Positions 8,662 to 17,292 of a stretch of 64,000 nt of DNA are shown one piece after another; positions within the stretch are counted from its first letter, which is position 1; every line of letters begins with the position of its first letter. The notes under the pieces are model-generated. The model was not told the origin of the DNA. It saw only the letters and a list, made by a program, of their open reading frames with translations, and did no database searches. The DNA lies in the NCBI GenBank assembly GCA_029553475.1, contig JAKPKV010000028.1:62001-126000 (forward strand), read 5' to 3'. Source of the stretch: Armatimonadota bacterium (GTDB lineage Bacteria; Armatimonadota; Hebobacteria; CAIYQO01). The position numbers were made by a program, and so were the translations under genes.

Positions 8662-9755
8662 GCCGCGTCCGCCCCTCACCGACGCTGATATCCGTCCTCC
8701 TCGGCATCGCGCTCGTGGCGCTCGCGCCGTGCGTCGTCACCAACAGCTACGCGCTGGTCCCGCTGACGTTCATCGCCATTTACACCATCCTGGTAATCGG
8801 GCTGAACATGCTGATGGGCTATGCCGGACAGGTATCGCTGGGCCACGCGGCCTTCTTCGCCATCGGCGCCTATACCTCCGCGATACTCTCCACCCAGTAC
8901 GGCTGCTCACCGTGGGCGGCCATGCCGGCCGGCATGGCGCTGGCGGGCATCGTCGCGTTGCTCGTCGGCATGCCGTGCCTGCGCCTGCGCGGCCATTACC
9001 TGGCGATGGCGACGCTGGGCTTCGGGATGATCGTCTACATCCTGTTGATGGAGTGGCCGGATTCCCCCCCGCTGCTGCTGGCGACATTGGGCCGGCTCCT
9101 CCACCTCCCGGCTTCGACGCCCTGGCCGTTCACCGGCGGCGCGTCGGGCCTGCCGGACATCCCCGCGCTCGCGATCGGCTCCTTCGTCTTCCACACCAAT
9201 CTGCAGAAATTCTACCTGACCTGGGCCTTCGCCATCCTCGCGCTGCTGCTCTGCGCGAATATCGTGAACTCCCGCGTGGGGCGGGCGTTGCGCGCCGTGC
9301 ATGGCAGCGAAGCGGCAGCGGCGACGCTGGGCGTGAATATCGCCGCGTATAAGATTCACGTCTTCGTGCTGTCCGCCATCCTCGCCGCGCTGGCAGGCAG
9401 CCTGTACGCGCACGCGGTGGGGTTCATCAGCCCCCCCACCTTCAATTTCATCCGGTCGGTGGATTTCGTGGTGATGGTCGTCATCGGCGGCATGGCGAGC
9501 ATCTGGGGCGCGGTGCTGGGCGCCGGCACCATCGTGCTGTTGGGGAACTGGCTGCAGGACGTCGGCGCGAAATTCCCGCGCCTGGCGGAATTCGACCTGA
9601 TCATCCACAGCGCCATCCTCATCCTGGTGATGATTTTCATGCCCGCCGGCATCGTCTGCACGGCGCGCGACGCGGTGCTGCGCCGGCTGCGCGGCCGCGC
9701 CACGGCGCCCGCCGCCGCCGCGCCCGCGCACAGCGAGGAGGTGGCGACGCCATGA
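8658..9755 (+). CDS. livM: LIV-type ABC transporter permease (LivM family)
   Basis: Second permease, 365 residues with about nine to ten membrane helices. Typical segments are LNMLMGYAGQVSLGHAAFF, where the permease contacts its ATPase, and VVMVVIGGMASIWGAVLGA. It starts within the livH stop (ATGA) and itself overlaps livG by four bases, so the whole block is translationally coupled. The C-terminal tail is rich in Ala and Arg and is probably cytoplasmic. Confidence 0.93.
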   Translation: MSRVRPSPTLISVLLGIALVALAPCVVTNSYALVPLTFIAIYTILVIGLNMLMGYAGQVSLGHAAFFAIGAYTSAILSTQYGCSPWAAMPAGMALAGIVALLVGMPCLRLRGHYLAMATLGFGMIVYILLMEWPDSPPLLLATLGRLLHLPASTPWPFTGGASGLPDIPALAIGSFVFHTNLQKFYLTWAFAILALLLCANIVNSRVGRALRAVHGSEAAAATLGVNIAAYKIHVFVLSAILAALAGSLYAHAVGFISPPTFNFIRSVDFVVMVVIGGMASIWGAVLGAGTIVLLGNWLQDVGAKFPRLAEFDLIIHSAILILVMIFMPAGIVCTARDAVLRRLRGRATAPAAAAPAHSEEVATP

Positions 9756-10525
9756 CGGCACTCCTCGATATCCGCCATCTCACCCGCGCGTTCGACGGCC
9801 TGCTCGCCGTCTCGGACGTGAGTTTTTCCATCGCGGGCGGGCAGATTACCGCGCTCATCGGCCCGAACGGCGCGGGGAAATCCACGCTGCTGAACCTGGT
9901 CTCCGGCACGCTGCCCCCGACGGGCGGCGTCATCACCTACCAGGGCCAGGTCATCAGCGGCTGCCCCCCGCACCGCATCGCCGAATACGGCATCGCCCGC
10001 ACCTTTCAGCACGTCGAACTCTTCATGAACATGACGGCGGCCGAGAACGTCATGGTCGGCCGGCATTTGCGCTCGCGCGGCACGCTGTTTTCCGCGATGT
10101 TCCGCCTGTTCGGCACCGCCGCGGAGGAGCGGCGCGTGCGGGAGGACGCGCTGCGTTTCCTGGAGCGCGTGGGCCTGCGCGAGGACGCGGATACGCCGGC
10201 CAGCGCGCTGCCGTTCGGACGGCAGCGCCTGCTGGAGATTGCCCGCGCGCTGGCCACCGAACCGAAGTTGCTGCTGCTCGACGAGGCGGCGTCCGGCCTC
10301 TCCACGCGCGAGAAGCGCGAGCTGGTTTCCCTCATTTACGCCATTCGCGACGCCGGCGTCACCATCTTCATGGTGGACCATGACATGGACCTGGTGATGA
10401 GCATCTCCGATGCGGTGGTGGTGCTCGACCACGGCGAAAAGATCGCCGAGGGCACGCCCACGGCGGTGCAGCACGACGCGCGCGTGATCGCCGCCTACCT
10501 GGGAGAGGAGGCCGCGCATGCTTAG
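9752..10525 (+). CDS. livG: LIV-type ABC transporter ATP-binding protein (LivG family)
   Basis: Cytoplasmic ATPase of 257 residues. Walker A is GPNGAGKST near residue 37; Walker B is LLLLDEAASGL; the H-loop is FMVDHDMD. The ABC signature region reads ALPFGRQRLLEIARAL, with FGRQ in place of the more usual YGxQ. ARTFQHVELF is a LivG landmark. It overlaps livF by eight bases. Confidence 0.94.
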   Translation: MTALLDIRHLTRAFDGLLAVSDVSFSIAGGQITALIGPNGAGKSTLLNLVSGTLPPTGGVITYQGQVISGCPPHRIAEYGIARTFQHVELFMNMTAAENVMVGRHLRSRGTLFSAMFRLFGTAAEERRVREDALRFLERVGLREDADTPASALPFGRQRLLEIARALATEPKLLLLDEAASGLSTREKRELVSLIYAIRDAGVTIFMVDHDMDLVMSISDAVVVLDHGEKIAEGTPTAVQHDARVIAAYLGEEAAHA

Positions 10526-11252
10526 ACTCACCAGCGTGGTCACCAATTACGGCCGCACCACCGCGCTGCACGGCGTCTCGCTGCACGTGCGGCCGGGGGA
10601 AATCGTGGCCCTGGTGGGGGCCAACGGCGCGGGGAAGACGACGGTGCTCAACACCATCTCCGGCATCACCCCGGCGGCCAAGGGCCAGGTGCAGTACGGC
10701 GAGAAGGACCTCGCGCGGATGAGCGCGGACCGCATCGTGCGGCTGGGGATTTCCCACGTGCCGGAAGGGCGCCAGCTTTTCGCGCCGCTCTCGGTGAAGG
10801 ACAACCTGCTGCTCGGCTCCTACACGCTGCGCCGCGCGGAGAAGCAGGCGCATCAGCAGGAGGATCTGCAGCGCATTTACGCGCTGTTCCCCATCCTGCA
10901 GGAGCGCTCCGCACAGCGGGCGGGCACGCTCTCCGGCGGCGAGCAACAGATGCTGGCCATCGGGCGCGCGCTGATGGCGCGCCCCACGCTGCTGCTGCTC
11001 GACGAACCGTCCATGGGCCTGGCGCCCAGGGTGATGGCGGAGATTTTCACCACCATTGCGGAATTGCGCACCCACGGGTTGACCGTGCTGCTGGTGGAAC
11101 AGAACGCGCGATGGGCGCTGAACATCGCCGACCGCGGCTACGTGCTGGAGACGGGCAGCATCGTGCTGGACGGCAGCGCGGAGGCGCTGCTGGAAAATCG
11201 CGAAGTGCAGCGCGCCTACCTGGGCAAGGGGTATCGCGAGGTGTGGGAGTAG
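10518..11252 (+). CDS. livF: LIV-type ABC transporter ATP-binding protein (LivF family)
   Basis: Second ATPase, 244 residues. Walker A is GANGAGKTT, the signature is LSGGEQQMLAIGRAL, Walker B is LLLLDEPSMGLAP and the H-loop region is LLVEQNARWAL, all as in LivF. SHVPEGRQLFAPLSV is another family mark. The PaaK-like ligase begins 15 bases downstream, so both sit on one transcript. Confidence 0.94.
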   Translation: MLRLTSVVTNYGRTTALHGVSLHVRPGEIVALVGANGAGKTTVLNTISGITPAAKGQVQYGEKDLARMSADRIVRLGISHVPEGRQLFAPLSVKDNLLLGSYTLRRAEKQAHQQEDLQRIYALFPILQERSAQRAGTLSGGEQQMLAIGRALMARPTLLLLDEPSMGLAPRVMAEIFTTIAELRTHGLTVLLVEQNARWALNIADRGYVLETGSIVLDGSAEALLENREVQRAYLGKGYREVWE

Positions 11253-11267
11253 CTTCAGGAGACGACC

Positions 11268-12575
11268 ATGAGCACCGACATGCCGATCTGGGACCAGCGC
11301 ACCGAAACACTCGACCGGGACGCGCTGCGGCAACTGCAGCTCGAGCGCCTACAGGCCAGCCTGTTTCGGGCGTACCGCAACGTGGCGTTCTACCGCAAGC
11401 GCTTTGACGCGCTGGGGCTGGCGCCGGAAGACGTCGAAACGCTGGAGGAGGTGCCCACGCTGCCCTTCACCACGAAGGACGACCTGCGCTCCGGGTACCC
11501 GTACGACATGCTGGCCGTGCCGCTGCGCGAGGTGGTGCGCCTGCAAAGCGCCTCGTACGCGCGCCCGACGGTGTGCGCCTTCACCCGCAACGACCTGCGG
11601 CACTGGAACGAGCTGGCGGCGCGGCTGCTGAGCGCCGGGGGCGTGACCCGCGACGACGTGGTGCAGATCTTCTTCGGGCAGAGCACGCTCGTCTGGAGCC
11701 TGAGCTTCCACGGCGGGGCCGAGCGTCTGGGCGCGTCGGTCATCCCCACCCCGCCGGTGGACATCGCGCAGCAGCTCGCGCTGATGCAGGATTTCAAGAG
11801 CACGGCGCTGGTGGGCACCGCCAGCGAAGCGATCTACCTGGCCGCCGTCGTCGCGGAGAAGAAGCTCGATCCGCGGCGGCTGTCGGTGCGCGTCGGGCTG
11901 TTCGGCGCCGAACCGTGGTCGGAGACGATGCGCGCGCACCTTGAAGGCACGCTGGGCATCACCGCGCTGGACGTCTACGGCATCGCCGAGCTCGGCGGGC
12001 CGGGCATCGCCGGCGAGTGCCCGGTGAAACAGGGGCTGCACCTGGCGGAGGATCACTTCTTCGTCGAAATCATTGACCCGGCGAGCGGCAAGGCGCTGCC
12101 GGAGGGCGAAGAAGGCGAGATTGTGCTGACCACGCTGACCAAAGAGGCGCTGCCGCTGCTGCGCTTCCGGACCTGCGACCTGGGGCGGCTCGATGCCGCG
12201 CCGTGCGCCTGCGGCCGCACGCACGCCCGGCTCTCGCGCATCACCCGTCGGACCGACGGCTCCTTCATCGTGCAGGGACGCAAGCTCCACCCCGCGCAGC
12301 TCGAGGCCATCCTGGCGGAAGTCGAAGGCGCGCGCCCGAATTTCCGCATCATCCTCGACCGCAAGGTGGGGGTGGAAGAGATCGAGCTGCTGGTGGAATT
12401 CCTGCCCGGCCTCTCCACCGACACCCCGGGGACCGTGCTGGCGGCGGAAGACCGCATCGTGCAGCGCGTGGCGGGGGCGACGGGCCTGACGCCGCGCGTC
12501 CGCCTGGTGGAATCCGCCACGCTGGAACGGCTGGCGGGGGATGCCGCCGGCGCCGTGATTGACAAGCGGACCTGA
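11268..12575 (+). CDS. PaaK-like phenylacetate-CoA ligase family protein with degenerate nucleotide loop
   Basis: Member of the phenylacetate-CoA ligase family (adenylate-forming, 435 residues). AGGAG precedes the ATG. Conserved parts: the N-terminal RAYRNVAFYRKRF helix, VPTLPFTTKDDLR, the adenylate-binding DVYGIAELGGPGIAGEC at 235-251, RFRTCDLGRL and the C-terminal domain ending in VRLVESATLERL. The phosphate-binding loop, normally SSGTTGKPT, reads SASYARPT at residues 94-101: the Gly and Thr residues are absent although the flanking VxxFTRNDL is kept. The enzyme may be inactive, use its substrate differently, or act as a sensor or carrier. Its place at the end of a LIV operon suggests that the imported solute is an organic acid. 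Confidence 0.85.
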   Translation: MSTDMPIWDQRTETLDRDALRQLQLERLQASLFRAYRNVAFYRKRFDALGLAPEDVETLEEVPTLPFTTKDDLRSGYPYDMLAVPLREVVRLQSASYARPTVCAFTRNDLRHWNELAARLLSAGGVTRDDVVQIFFGQSTLVWSLSFHGGAERLGASVIPTPPVDIAQQLALMQDFKSTALVGTASEAIYLAAVVAEKKLDPRRLSVRVGLFGAEPWSETMRAHLEGTLGITALDVYGIAELGGPGIAGECPVKQGLHLAEDHFFVEIIDPASGKALPEGEEGEIVLTTLTKEALPLLRFRTCDLGRLDAAPCACGRTHARLSRITRRTDGSFIVQGRKLHPAQLEAILAEVEGARPNFRIILDRKVGVEEIELLVEFLPGLSTDTPGTVLAAEDRIVQRVAGATGLTPRVRLVESATLERLAGDAAGAVIDKRT

Positions 12576-12585
12576 GGGGGAATGC

Positions 12586-12623
12586 CACGCGCGCCCCGGT
12601 GGTAGCTCACCGGGGCGCGCGTG
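12586..12623. terminator. Bidirectional terminator between convergent genes
   Basis: A perfect 16-bp stem (CACGCGCGCCCCGGTG with its complement) closes a 6-base loop. It sits between the ligase stop and the stop of the gene on the other strand and can serve both. Confidence 0.8.
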
Positions 12624-12628
12624 TTGTC

Positions 12629-14167
12629 CTACAAATAGCCTTCCGGCTTCTTGCCACGCTGCGAATCGGGCAGTGCCGCCGGCATGGGCAGGTCGTCAAG
12701 GGGAATATCGAGGGTGAGCCAGTCGGCGACGATGAGTATCCGCGCTTCGGTGGGATTGCCCCAGAAGGCGAAGTGCTGCCAGTTGACATTGCTCCCCCAG
12801 CTCGATCCGGAATAGCTCTCGATCCGCTTCAGCGGCAGCCCGGCGCCGCTGTAGGCGCGCACCAGCGTGAGGCGGTCCTGCAGGCCGAAGTTGGCGGAGA
12901 ACAGGTCATCTATGCCGACGATTTTCAACAGCGCGCCACTGAAATTCACCGCGAGCGCGCCGGCGCGGGGCTGCGCTTTGGTCACCGTCACCACGTTGAA
13001 AGAGGCTGGATACCGGATGCGCACCGTGCCCGTGGCGCGCGTGAATTCAGCCCAACCGTTTTTCTCCCCCCAGAACTGCCGGATGTTGCGCGACTGATAC
13101 CGCGCCGCGGGCTGTTCCACCAGCCGATACGGCACCGGCTTTCCGGCCGCGTCCACCAGCTTCGGCTCGCCGCATTCGATTTTCGCGAAGGCGCTGTTGA
13201 GGACGGACGGCAGGGTGATGATGAGCTCCGGGGCGTTGAAGTTGCTGTAGTCGCTGCAGCGCTGCAGCGCCGCCTTCGTCTGCGCGGTGACCGCCGCCAG
13301 GTCCAGCGTGGCGGTCGCGGCCGGCGTTGGCTCCGGCATGAAGCGGGGGTATTTCGCCACCGGGACGGTGTTATTCCTGGACGCGGCCATGATATCCGGC
13401 GCGGTCCCGGCCACCACCGCCACGGTCGTCGCGGCATATTCGATGGGGATGAGCACCTCGATCGTTTCGATGAGCCCCTGCAGCGTATACTCCACGTTGT
13501 GCGTCGTTCCGTTTTGCCAACTGCTCCATTCCTCCTCGTCCAGGCGCCCGCCGGTCCTGTCACGGATGATGATGATCGGCTCCTCCTTTTCGGGCGCCTG
13601 CACGCGCAGCGACGCCCGGTTGAACCGGCAGGAGTTCAGGGTGACGGCGAATTTCCCGGCCTGTTTCGTCACTCCCGCTTCCGCGGCGGTGAATGCCACC
13701 CGGCTGAACGTGCAGGGGATGCGCAGGTGCGCCTTGCCTTCCGCGTAGGCCGGCTCCTGTTTGCCGTCCGTCATGTAGATGCGCGACACGGCGTTCATGG
13801 CGTAGCCGGCCTCTTCTTTCTCCTCCGCGGTCGGCGCGCGCATGATATTGTTCCCCTGGCGGGAGACCAGTTTCGCCCAGGTGCAGTTGACCGTCGCATA
13901 CGCCCCATTGGGGACGAGGAAGCCGTCGAACTCGATATCCACTTTGCCGAAGGCGGGGTAATCCTCGCAGAAGAACAGGCCGTTCTTCATCTTCTCCACC
14001 CTGGCCAGCACCTCGGCGGCCGGGGTATCCACCGGCGCCGGGGTGCTGTCATAGACGCTGGGGATGTTCGGGGCATTCCCCTGGGCGCGCGCCGCCGACG
14101 GCAGGCAGAGCAGCGCAAACAGGCTGACCAGCAACGCGGCCGGCATGACGTGAGGTGTGACGCGCAT
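12629..14167 (-). CDS. Secreted protein of unknown function with internal duplication
   Basis: I do not recognise this 512-residue protein. CAGGAG lies at a good distance from the ATG. Residues 1-28 look like a signal peptide (LLVSLFALLCLPSAARAQ). The mature part seems duplicated: a first unit at about 85-185 (VPNGAYATVNCTWAKLV, then GKAHLRIPCTF) and a second at about 318-425 (PSVLNSAFAKIECGEPKLV, then GTVRIRYPASF) share their order of strands and spacing. Units are joined by a hydrophobic segment around 235-265 (IEVLIPIEYAATTVAVVAG). It looks like an exported beta-rich protein, perhaps bound to polymers or surface. The next gene upstream is an amidohydrolase-like protein on the same strand. 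Confidence 0.75.
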   Translation of the reverse strand: MRVTPHVMPAALLVSLFALLCLPSAARAQGNAPNIPSVYDSTPAPVDTPAAEVLARVEKMKNGLFFCEDYPAFGKVDIEFDGFLVPNGAYATVNCTWAKLVSRQGNNIMRAPTAEEKEEAGYAMNAVSRIYMTDGKQEPAYAEGKAHLRIPCTFSRVAFTAAEAGVTKQAGKFAVTLNSCRFNRASLRVQAPEKEEPIIIIRDRTGGRLDEEEWSSWQNGTTHNVEYTLQGLIETIEVLIPIEYAATTVAVVAGTAPDIMAASRNNTVPVAKYPRFMPEPTPAATATLDLAAVTAQTKAALQRCSDYSNFNAPELIITLPSVLNSAFAKIECGEPKLVDAAGKPVPYRLVEQPAARYQSRNIRQFWGEKNGWAEFTRATGTVRIRYPASFNVVTVTKAQPRAGALAVNFSGALLKIVGIDDLFSANFGLQDRLTLVRAYSGAGLPLKRIESYSGSSWGSNVNWQHFAFWGNPTEARILIVADWLTLDIPLDDLPMPAALPDSQRGKKPEGYL

Positions 14168-14198
14168 GACGTGATACTCCTGTATTGAAATGGACTTC

Positions 14199-14930
14199 CT
14201 ACGGAAGCTGGAACACCTTTTTCGCGTTTTTGGCGAGGATGCGGTCTTTCTCCATCGCCGGGACGGCGGAGTCGCGGATGAGGCCGAGGGCGTAGGCGGG
14301 GGAGATGAGGGGCATGCCGGCGCCGAAGAGGAGGCGATAGCCGCCCATGAGTTCGACGGCTTCGGCCAGTTTATCGTAATCAGCGACCATGCCGCCGGTT
14401 TCCAGGTAGATGTTCACGGTTTTCGCCGCCAGCGACACCGCCATCTGCCAGTGCTCGTCCGCCATGTGCAGGATGATGAAGTGCTGGGTGGGGTATTCTT
14501 TCGCCAGCTCCTGCACGTCGTTGATCTCGCGCGGGTCGGAGATGCGCAGGTAGAGCGGGCAGTCATAGCGCAGCAGCGCCTTGGTGAGGGTGCGCATCGG
14601 ATCGGAGTTGAGCGGGCGCCGTACGTAGCCTTCGTGCAGGATGGCGCCGACGAAGAGCTCGCGCTGCAGATACGCGCGCATCTGCTGCTGCGATTCTTCC
14701 ATCATCAGCGGGCTGACCACGCAGAGGCCGCGGAAGCGCGGGCGGTCCGTGATTTGCGCCATGAGCCAGGCATTGCCGTCGCTCATGGAGCCGCGCAGCG
14801 CCTCAGTCGCGGCGACGAAGGTCATATCAATGTTGAAGCGGGTCATCAACCGTTCAAACGCGTCCGGGGTGGTCGCCTCGGTCGGATAGGGCTGGGGGCC
14901 CAGCTCGCCGTATACGTCAATCGTCGGCAT
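14199..14930 (-). CDS. Amidohydrolase-fold (TIM-barrel) protein lacking the N-terminal HxH
   Basis: A 243-residue protein resembling the COG2159-type metal-dependent hydrolases in strand order: ATEALRGSMSDGNAW, RFRGLCVVSP, VGAILHEGYVRRP, CPLYLRISD, HFIILHMAD, NIYLETGG, and RLLFGAGMPLISP near the end. In active members the first strand carries HxH and the last Asp lies in FGTDxP; here these read DVYGELG and FGAGMP. The protein therefore probably lacks the usual metal centre. GGAGAG precedes the ATG. It may bind rather than hydrolyse its ligand, or use another mechanism. Confidence 0.72.
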   Translation of the reverse strand: MPTIDVYGELGPQPYPTEATTPDAFERLMTRFNIDMTFVAATEALRGSMSDGNAWLMAQITDRPRFRGLCVVSPLMMEESQQQMRAYLQRELFVGAILHEGYVRRPLNSDPMRTLTKALLRYDCPLYLRISDPREINDVQELAKEYPTQHFIILHMADEHWQMAVSLAAKTVNIYLETGGMVADYDKLAEAVELMGGYRLLFGAGMPLISPAYALGLIRDSAVPAMEKDRILAKNAKKVFQLP

Positions 14931-15079
14931 GGCACTCTCCGCGTATCCGCATTCTTTTCTTACAGATTACCTCTTCGAGGTGAAATTCCTGCCATGCCCG
15001 GCATTTTGGCCGCTTATCCCGCCAAATCGGCCGCACGGGTCTCTCCAGGCGGGCAATAGTATCGAAGGGGAGTACGACC

Positions 15080-15790
15080 ATGGGACTCTGGACACGACTG
15101 GGCACGCTGCTGGGCGCGCGCGCGCATGATGCCCTCTCCCGCGCCGAAGACCCGGTGACGCTGGTGAATTATCACGTCGCGCGGATGCAGGAGGGGGTGG
15201 AGCGGGCGCGCGAGGAGATCGCCCGCGCCATCGCCGCCGAACGCCGGTTGAGCATGCAGTCGCTGGACGCGCGCAAGGCCGCCATCGGCTGGGACGCGCG
15301 CGCGCGGTGGGCGATTTCGCGCGGCGATGACGAGCTGGCGCGCGAAGCGCTGCGGCGGAAAAACGCCGCCGACGCCACCGCCGAATCGTATGATCGCGCG
15401 CACGCGCAGCAGGCGCAGGCGGTGGCGGAGCTGAAAACGACGCTCGGCCGTCTCACCGATCTGTTGCGGCAGGCGAAAACCCGCCGCGCCGTCCTGCTGG
15501 CGCATCGCGATGCCGCCCGCGCCCAGCACGCGGCGGCGCGCGGGGTGACGCGGATCACCGGCGCGGACAGCGCGGAGGCATTCGAACGCCTCGCCGCCGC
15601 CATCGAAGGTGACAGCGCACAGGCGGCGGCGCTGCTGGCGGTGCACGCCGACGACGCCGACGCGCGCTTCCAGGCGCTGGAAGAGCAGGCGGTCATCGAA
15701 GAGGCCTTGCAGTCGTTGAAGCAGGAGATGGGGCGCCTGCCTGACGTGAAGACGGCGGGCGCCATCGAGGGGTCCGAGGAGACATCGTGA
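15080..15790 (+). CDS. pspA: PspA/IM30 (ESCRT-III-like) membrane stress protein
   Basis: Peripheral membrane protein of 236 residues that supports damaged membranes. It is almost entirely helical with long heptad stretches. The N-terminus MGLWTRLGTLLGARAHDAL is the amphipathic helix, followed by EDPVTLVNYHVARMQE, the standard PspA pattern. The segment GDDELAREALRRK also matches the family. The C-terminal 30 residues are acidic. A weak ribosome site (AAGGGGAG) lies before the ATG. It overlaps the next gene by four bases. Confidence 0.88.
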   Translation: MGLWTRLGTLLGARAHDALSRAEDPVTLVNYHVARMQEGVERAREEIARAIAAERRLSMQSLDARKAAIGWDARARWAISRGDDELAREALRRKNAADATAESYDRAHAQQAQAVAELKTTLGRLTDLLRQAKTRRAVLLAHRDAARAQHAAARGVTRITGADSAEAFERLAAAIEGDSAQAAALLAVHADDADARFQALEEQAVIEEALQSLKQEMGRLPDVKTAGAIEGSEETS

Positions 15791-16437
15791 CGCTCTACGC
15801 GCGATGGCGCCGCTGGCTGCTGCAGCGCTCCGCCCGGTCAGACGCGGGCGCGGAGGCGGTGCTGGAGCGCGTCAGCGCCGACGCCGCGCTGCGCCTGCAG
15901 GACGCCCGCGCGGAAATCCAGCTCTGCGCGGCGCAAGAGCGCCGCCTCGCCGCGCTGGAGGCGGAGGAGATCGCGCGGGAGACACACGCGCTGGCGTCGG
16001 CACGCTGGCAGCTGGCGCAGCGCCACGCCGCGCAGGCCCGGGAGGCCGCCGCCCGCGCGGTACGCGCGCGCCGGCACGCGGGCGTGTTTCGCGCGCAGCG
16101 CGCGCAGATGCACGCCAGCCGGCGGCGCCTGGAAGAGCTGGCGGACGCCATGGCGATGAAGCTGGCGCTGCTGGAGCACCAGCGGCAACTGCTGCTGGCG
16201 CGCCGGCAACTCGCGCTGGCGCGGGAGACGCTGGCGAGGGGATGGGACGGCGGGTCGGCGGCGGATCGGCTGGCGACGCTGGAAGACGCCGCGCTCACCG
16301 AGGAGCTGACGGCCGAAGCCTATCAGGAGCTCCTGACTGACGACGAGCCTCCCGCCGGCGAGACCGTCGAGCAACTCCTCGACCGCCTTCGCCGCGACCT
16401 GCCGCCGCTGCCCGGCGGCGGAAATCGCCCCGCCTGA
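15787..16437 (+). CDS. Second PspA-like coiled-coil protein
   Basis: A 216-residue, Ala/Arg/Glu-rich helical protein that begins with GTG overlapping the pspA stop (GTGA). The N-terminus MTLYARWRRWLLQRSAR could form an amphipathic membrane helix. The helical core resembles PspA in length and arrangement (SARWQLAQRHAAQAREAAAR, then a long charged helix) but lacks the EDP turn. The tail is acidic then Pro/Gly-rich. I read it as a diverged PspA paralogue that may form mixed filaments with the first; this is inference from context and composition. Confidence 0.68.
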   Translation: MTLYARWRRWLLQRSARSDAGAEAVLERVSADAALRLQDARAEIQLCAAQERRLAALEAEEIARETHALASARWQLAQRHAAQAREAAARAVRARRHAGVFRAQRAQMHASRRRLEELADAMAMKLALLEHQRQLLLARRQLALARETLARGWDGGSAADRLATLEDAALTEELTAEAYQELLTDDEPPAGETVEQLLDRLRRDLPPLPGGGNRPA

Positions 16438-16455
16438 ACCGTCATCGCGCCCCGA

Positions 16456-16484
16456 TAGCGGACACGGCCAATTCATGGTATACT
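16456..16484 (+). promoter_or_regulatory. Candidate promoter of the NfeD-like gene
   Basis: A TATACT box sits in the only AT-rich patch of the gap. The minus-35 (TAGCGG, 17-base spacing) is poor. Confidence 0.4.
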
Positions 16485-16512
16485 TTTTTACCACGCAAAG
16501 GAGGGTATCGAA

Positions 16513-17208
16513 ATGGATGCGATGCTCATTGCCGCATATTGGATCTGTCTCGCCGTCGGTGTGGGATACACCATCCTGGCCTTCATCCTGGGCGAGTTTT
16601 CCGCCGCCGGGCATGCCGGCGACGCGTCGGGCGATTTCACCCATGAATACGGCGTCGGCGGCGCCGGGGGGCACGGCGAGGCGACCGGCGTAGACGGCGG
16701 CGGCACCACGCTGCTCTTCGGCCCGTTCTCCCCGATGGTGATCGCCTTTTTCCTCACGGCGTTCGGCGCCTCCGGGCTGATTCTCAACACGCTCATCGGG
16801 GAATTCTGGCCGAAAACGTGGCCGCCGCTGAGTCCGGCATGGCCGCTGATGATGGCCATTGGGCTGGGATTTGTGCTGGCGTGGCTCATCGTCCTCTTCT
16901 TCAACCGGGTGATCGCCAACTTCCAGAGCAGCAGCGAGGTGCGCCTGCACACGCTCATCGGCACCGAGGCGGAAGTCACGGTGGCGATCCCCGCCACCGG
17001 CACCGGGGAAGTCGCCTACGTGGCGGGGGGCTCGCGCAACCTGACGCCGGCCAGCAGCGCCGATCACGAGGCGATCCCGCGCTTTGCCACCGTGCGCATC
17101 GTGCGCATCGTCGGCAATCTTTTCCAGGTGAAGCCCGTCGCGGCGGAGACGCTGCCGGAGCTGGACGAGCCGGCGCCGTCCGCCGCGGGTCCGCCCGCCG
17201 AGGCGTGA
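16513..17208 (+). CDS. NfeD/YqiJ-like membrane protein
   Basis: A 231-residue protein with an N-terminal membrane helix (AAYWICLAVGVGYTILAFIL), a Gly/His-rich loop at about 35-65, two more helices (MVIAFFLTAFGASGLIL; MMAIGLGFVLAWLIVLFF) and a C-terminal soluble domain from about 140 (LIGTEAEVTVAIPATGTGEV) that looks like the OB fold of NfeD and YqiJ. Such proteins usually work with flotillin-type or PspA-type proteins in membrane domains. No flotillin is present here, but two PspA-like genes lie directly upstream. AAAGGAGG gives a strong ribosome site. Confidence 0.75.
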   Translation: MDAMLIAAYWICLAVGVGYTILAFILGEFSAAGHAGDASGDFTHEYGVGGAGGHGEATGVDGGGTTLLFGPFSPMVIAFFLTAFGASGLILNTLIGEFWPKTWPPLSPAWPLMMAIGLGFVLAWLIVLFFNRVIANFQSSSEVRLHTLIGTEAEVTVAIPATGTGEVAYVAGGSRNLTPASSADHEAIPRFATVRIVRIVGNLFQVKPVAAETLPELDEPAPSAAGPPAEA

Positions 17209-17292
17209 CCGGGTTCCCGTCATGCCCGCCGGGCGTGCCGATACCCGCTCCGCGTTGACAGACGCGCCCTCCTGCCGCCCCCCTCCCGTTCG

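Noticed and set aside
12599-14188. A plus-strand frame of 529 codons opposite the unknown exported protein
   Set aside because: It starts inside the terminator and is antisense to a gene with a good ribosome site and signal peptide.
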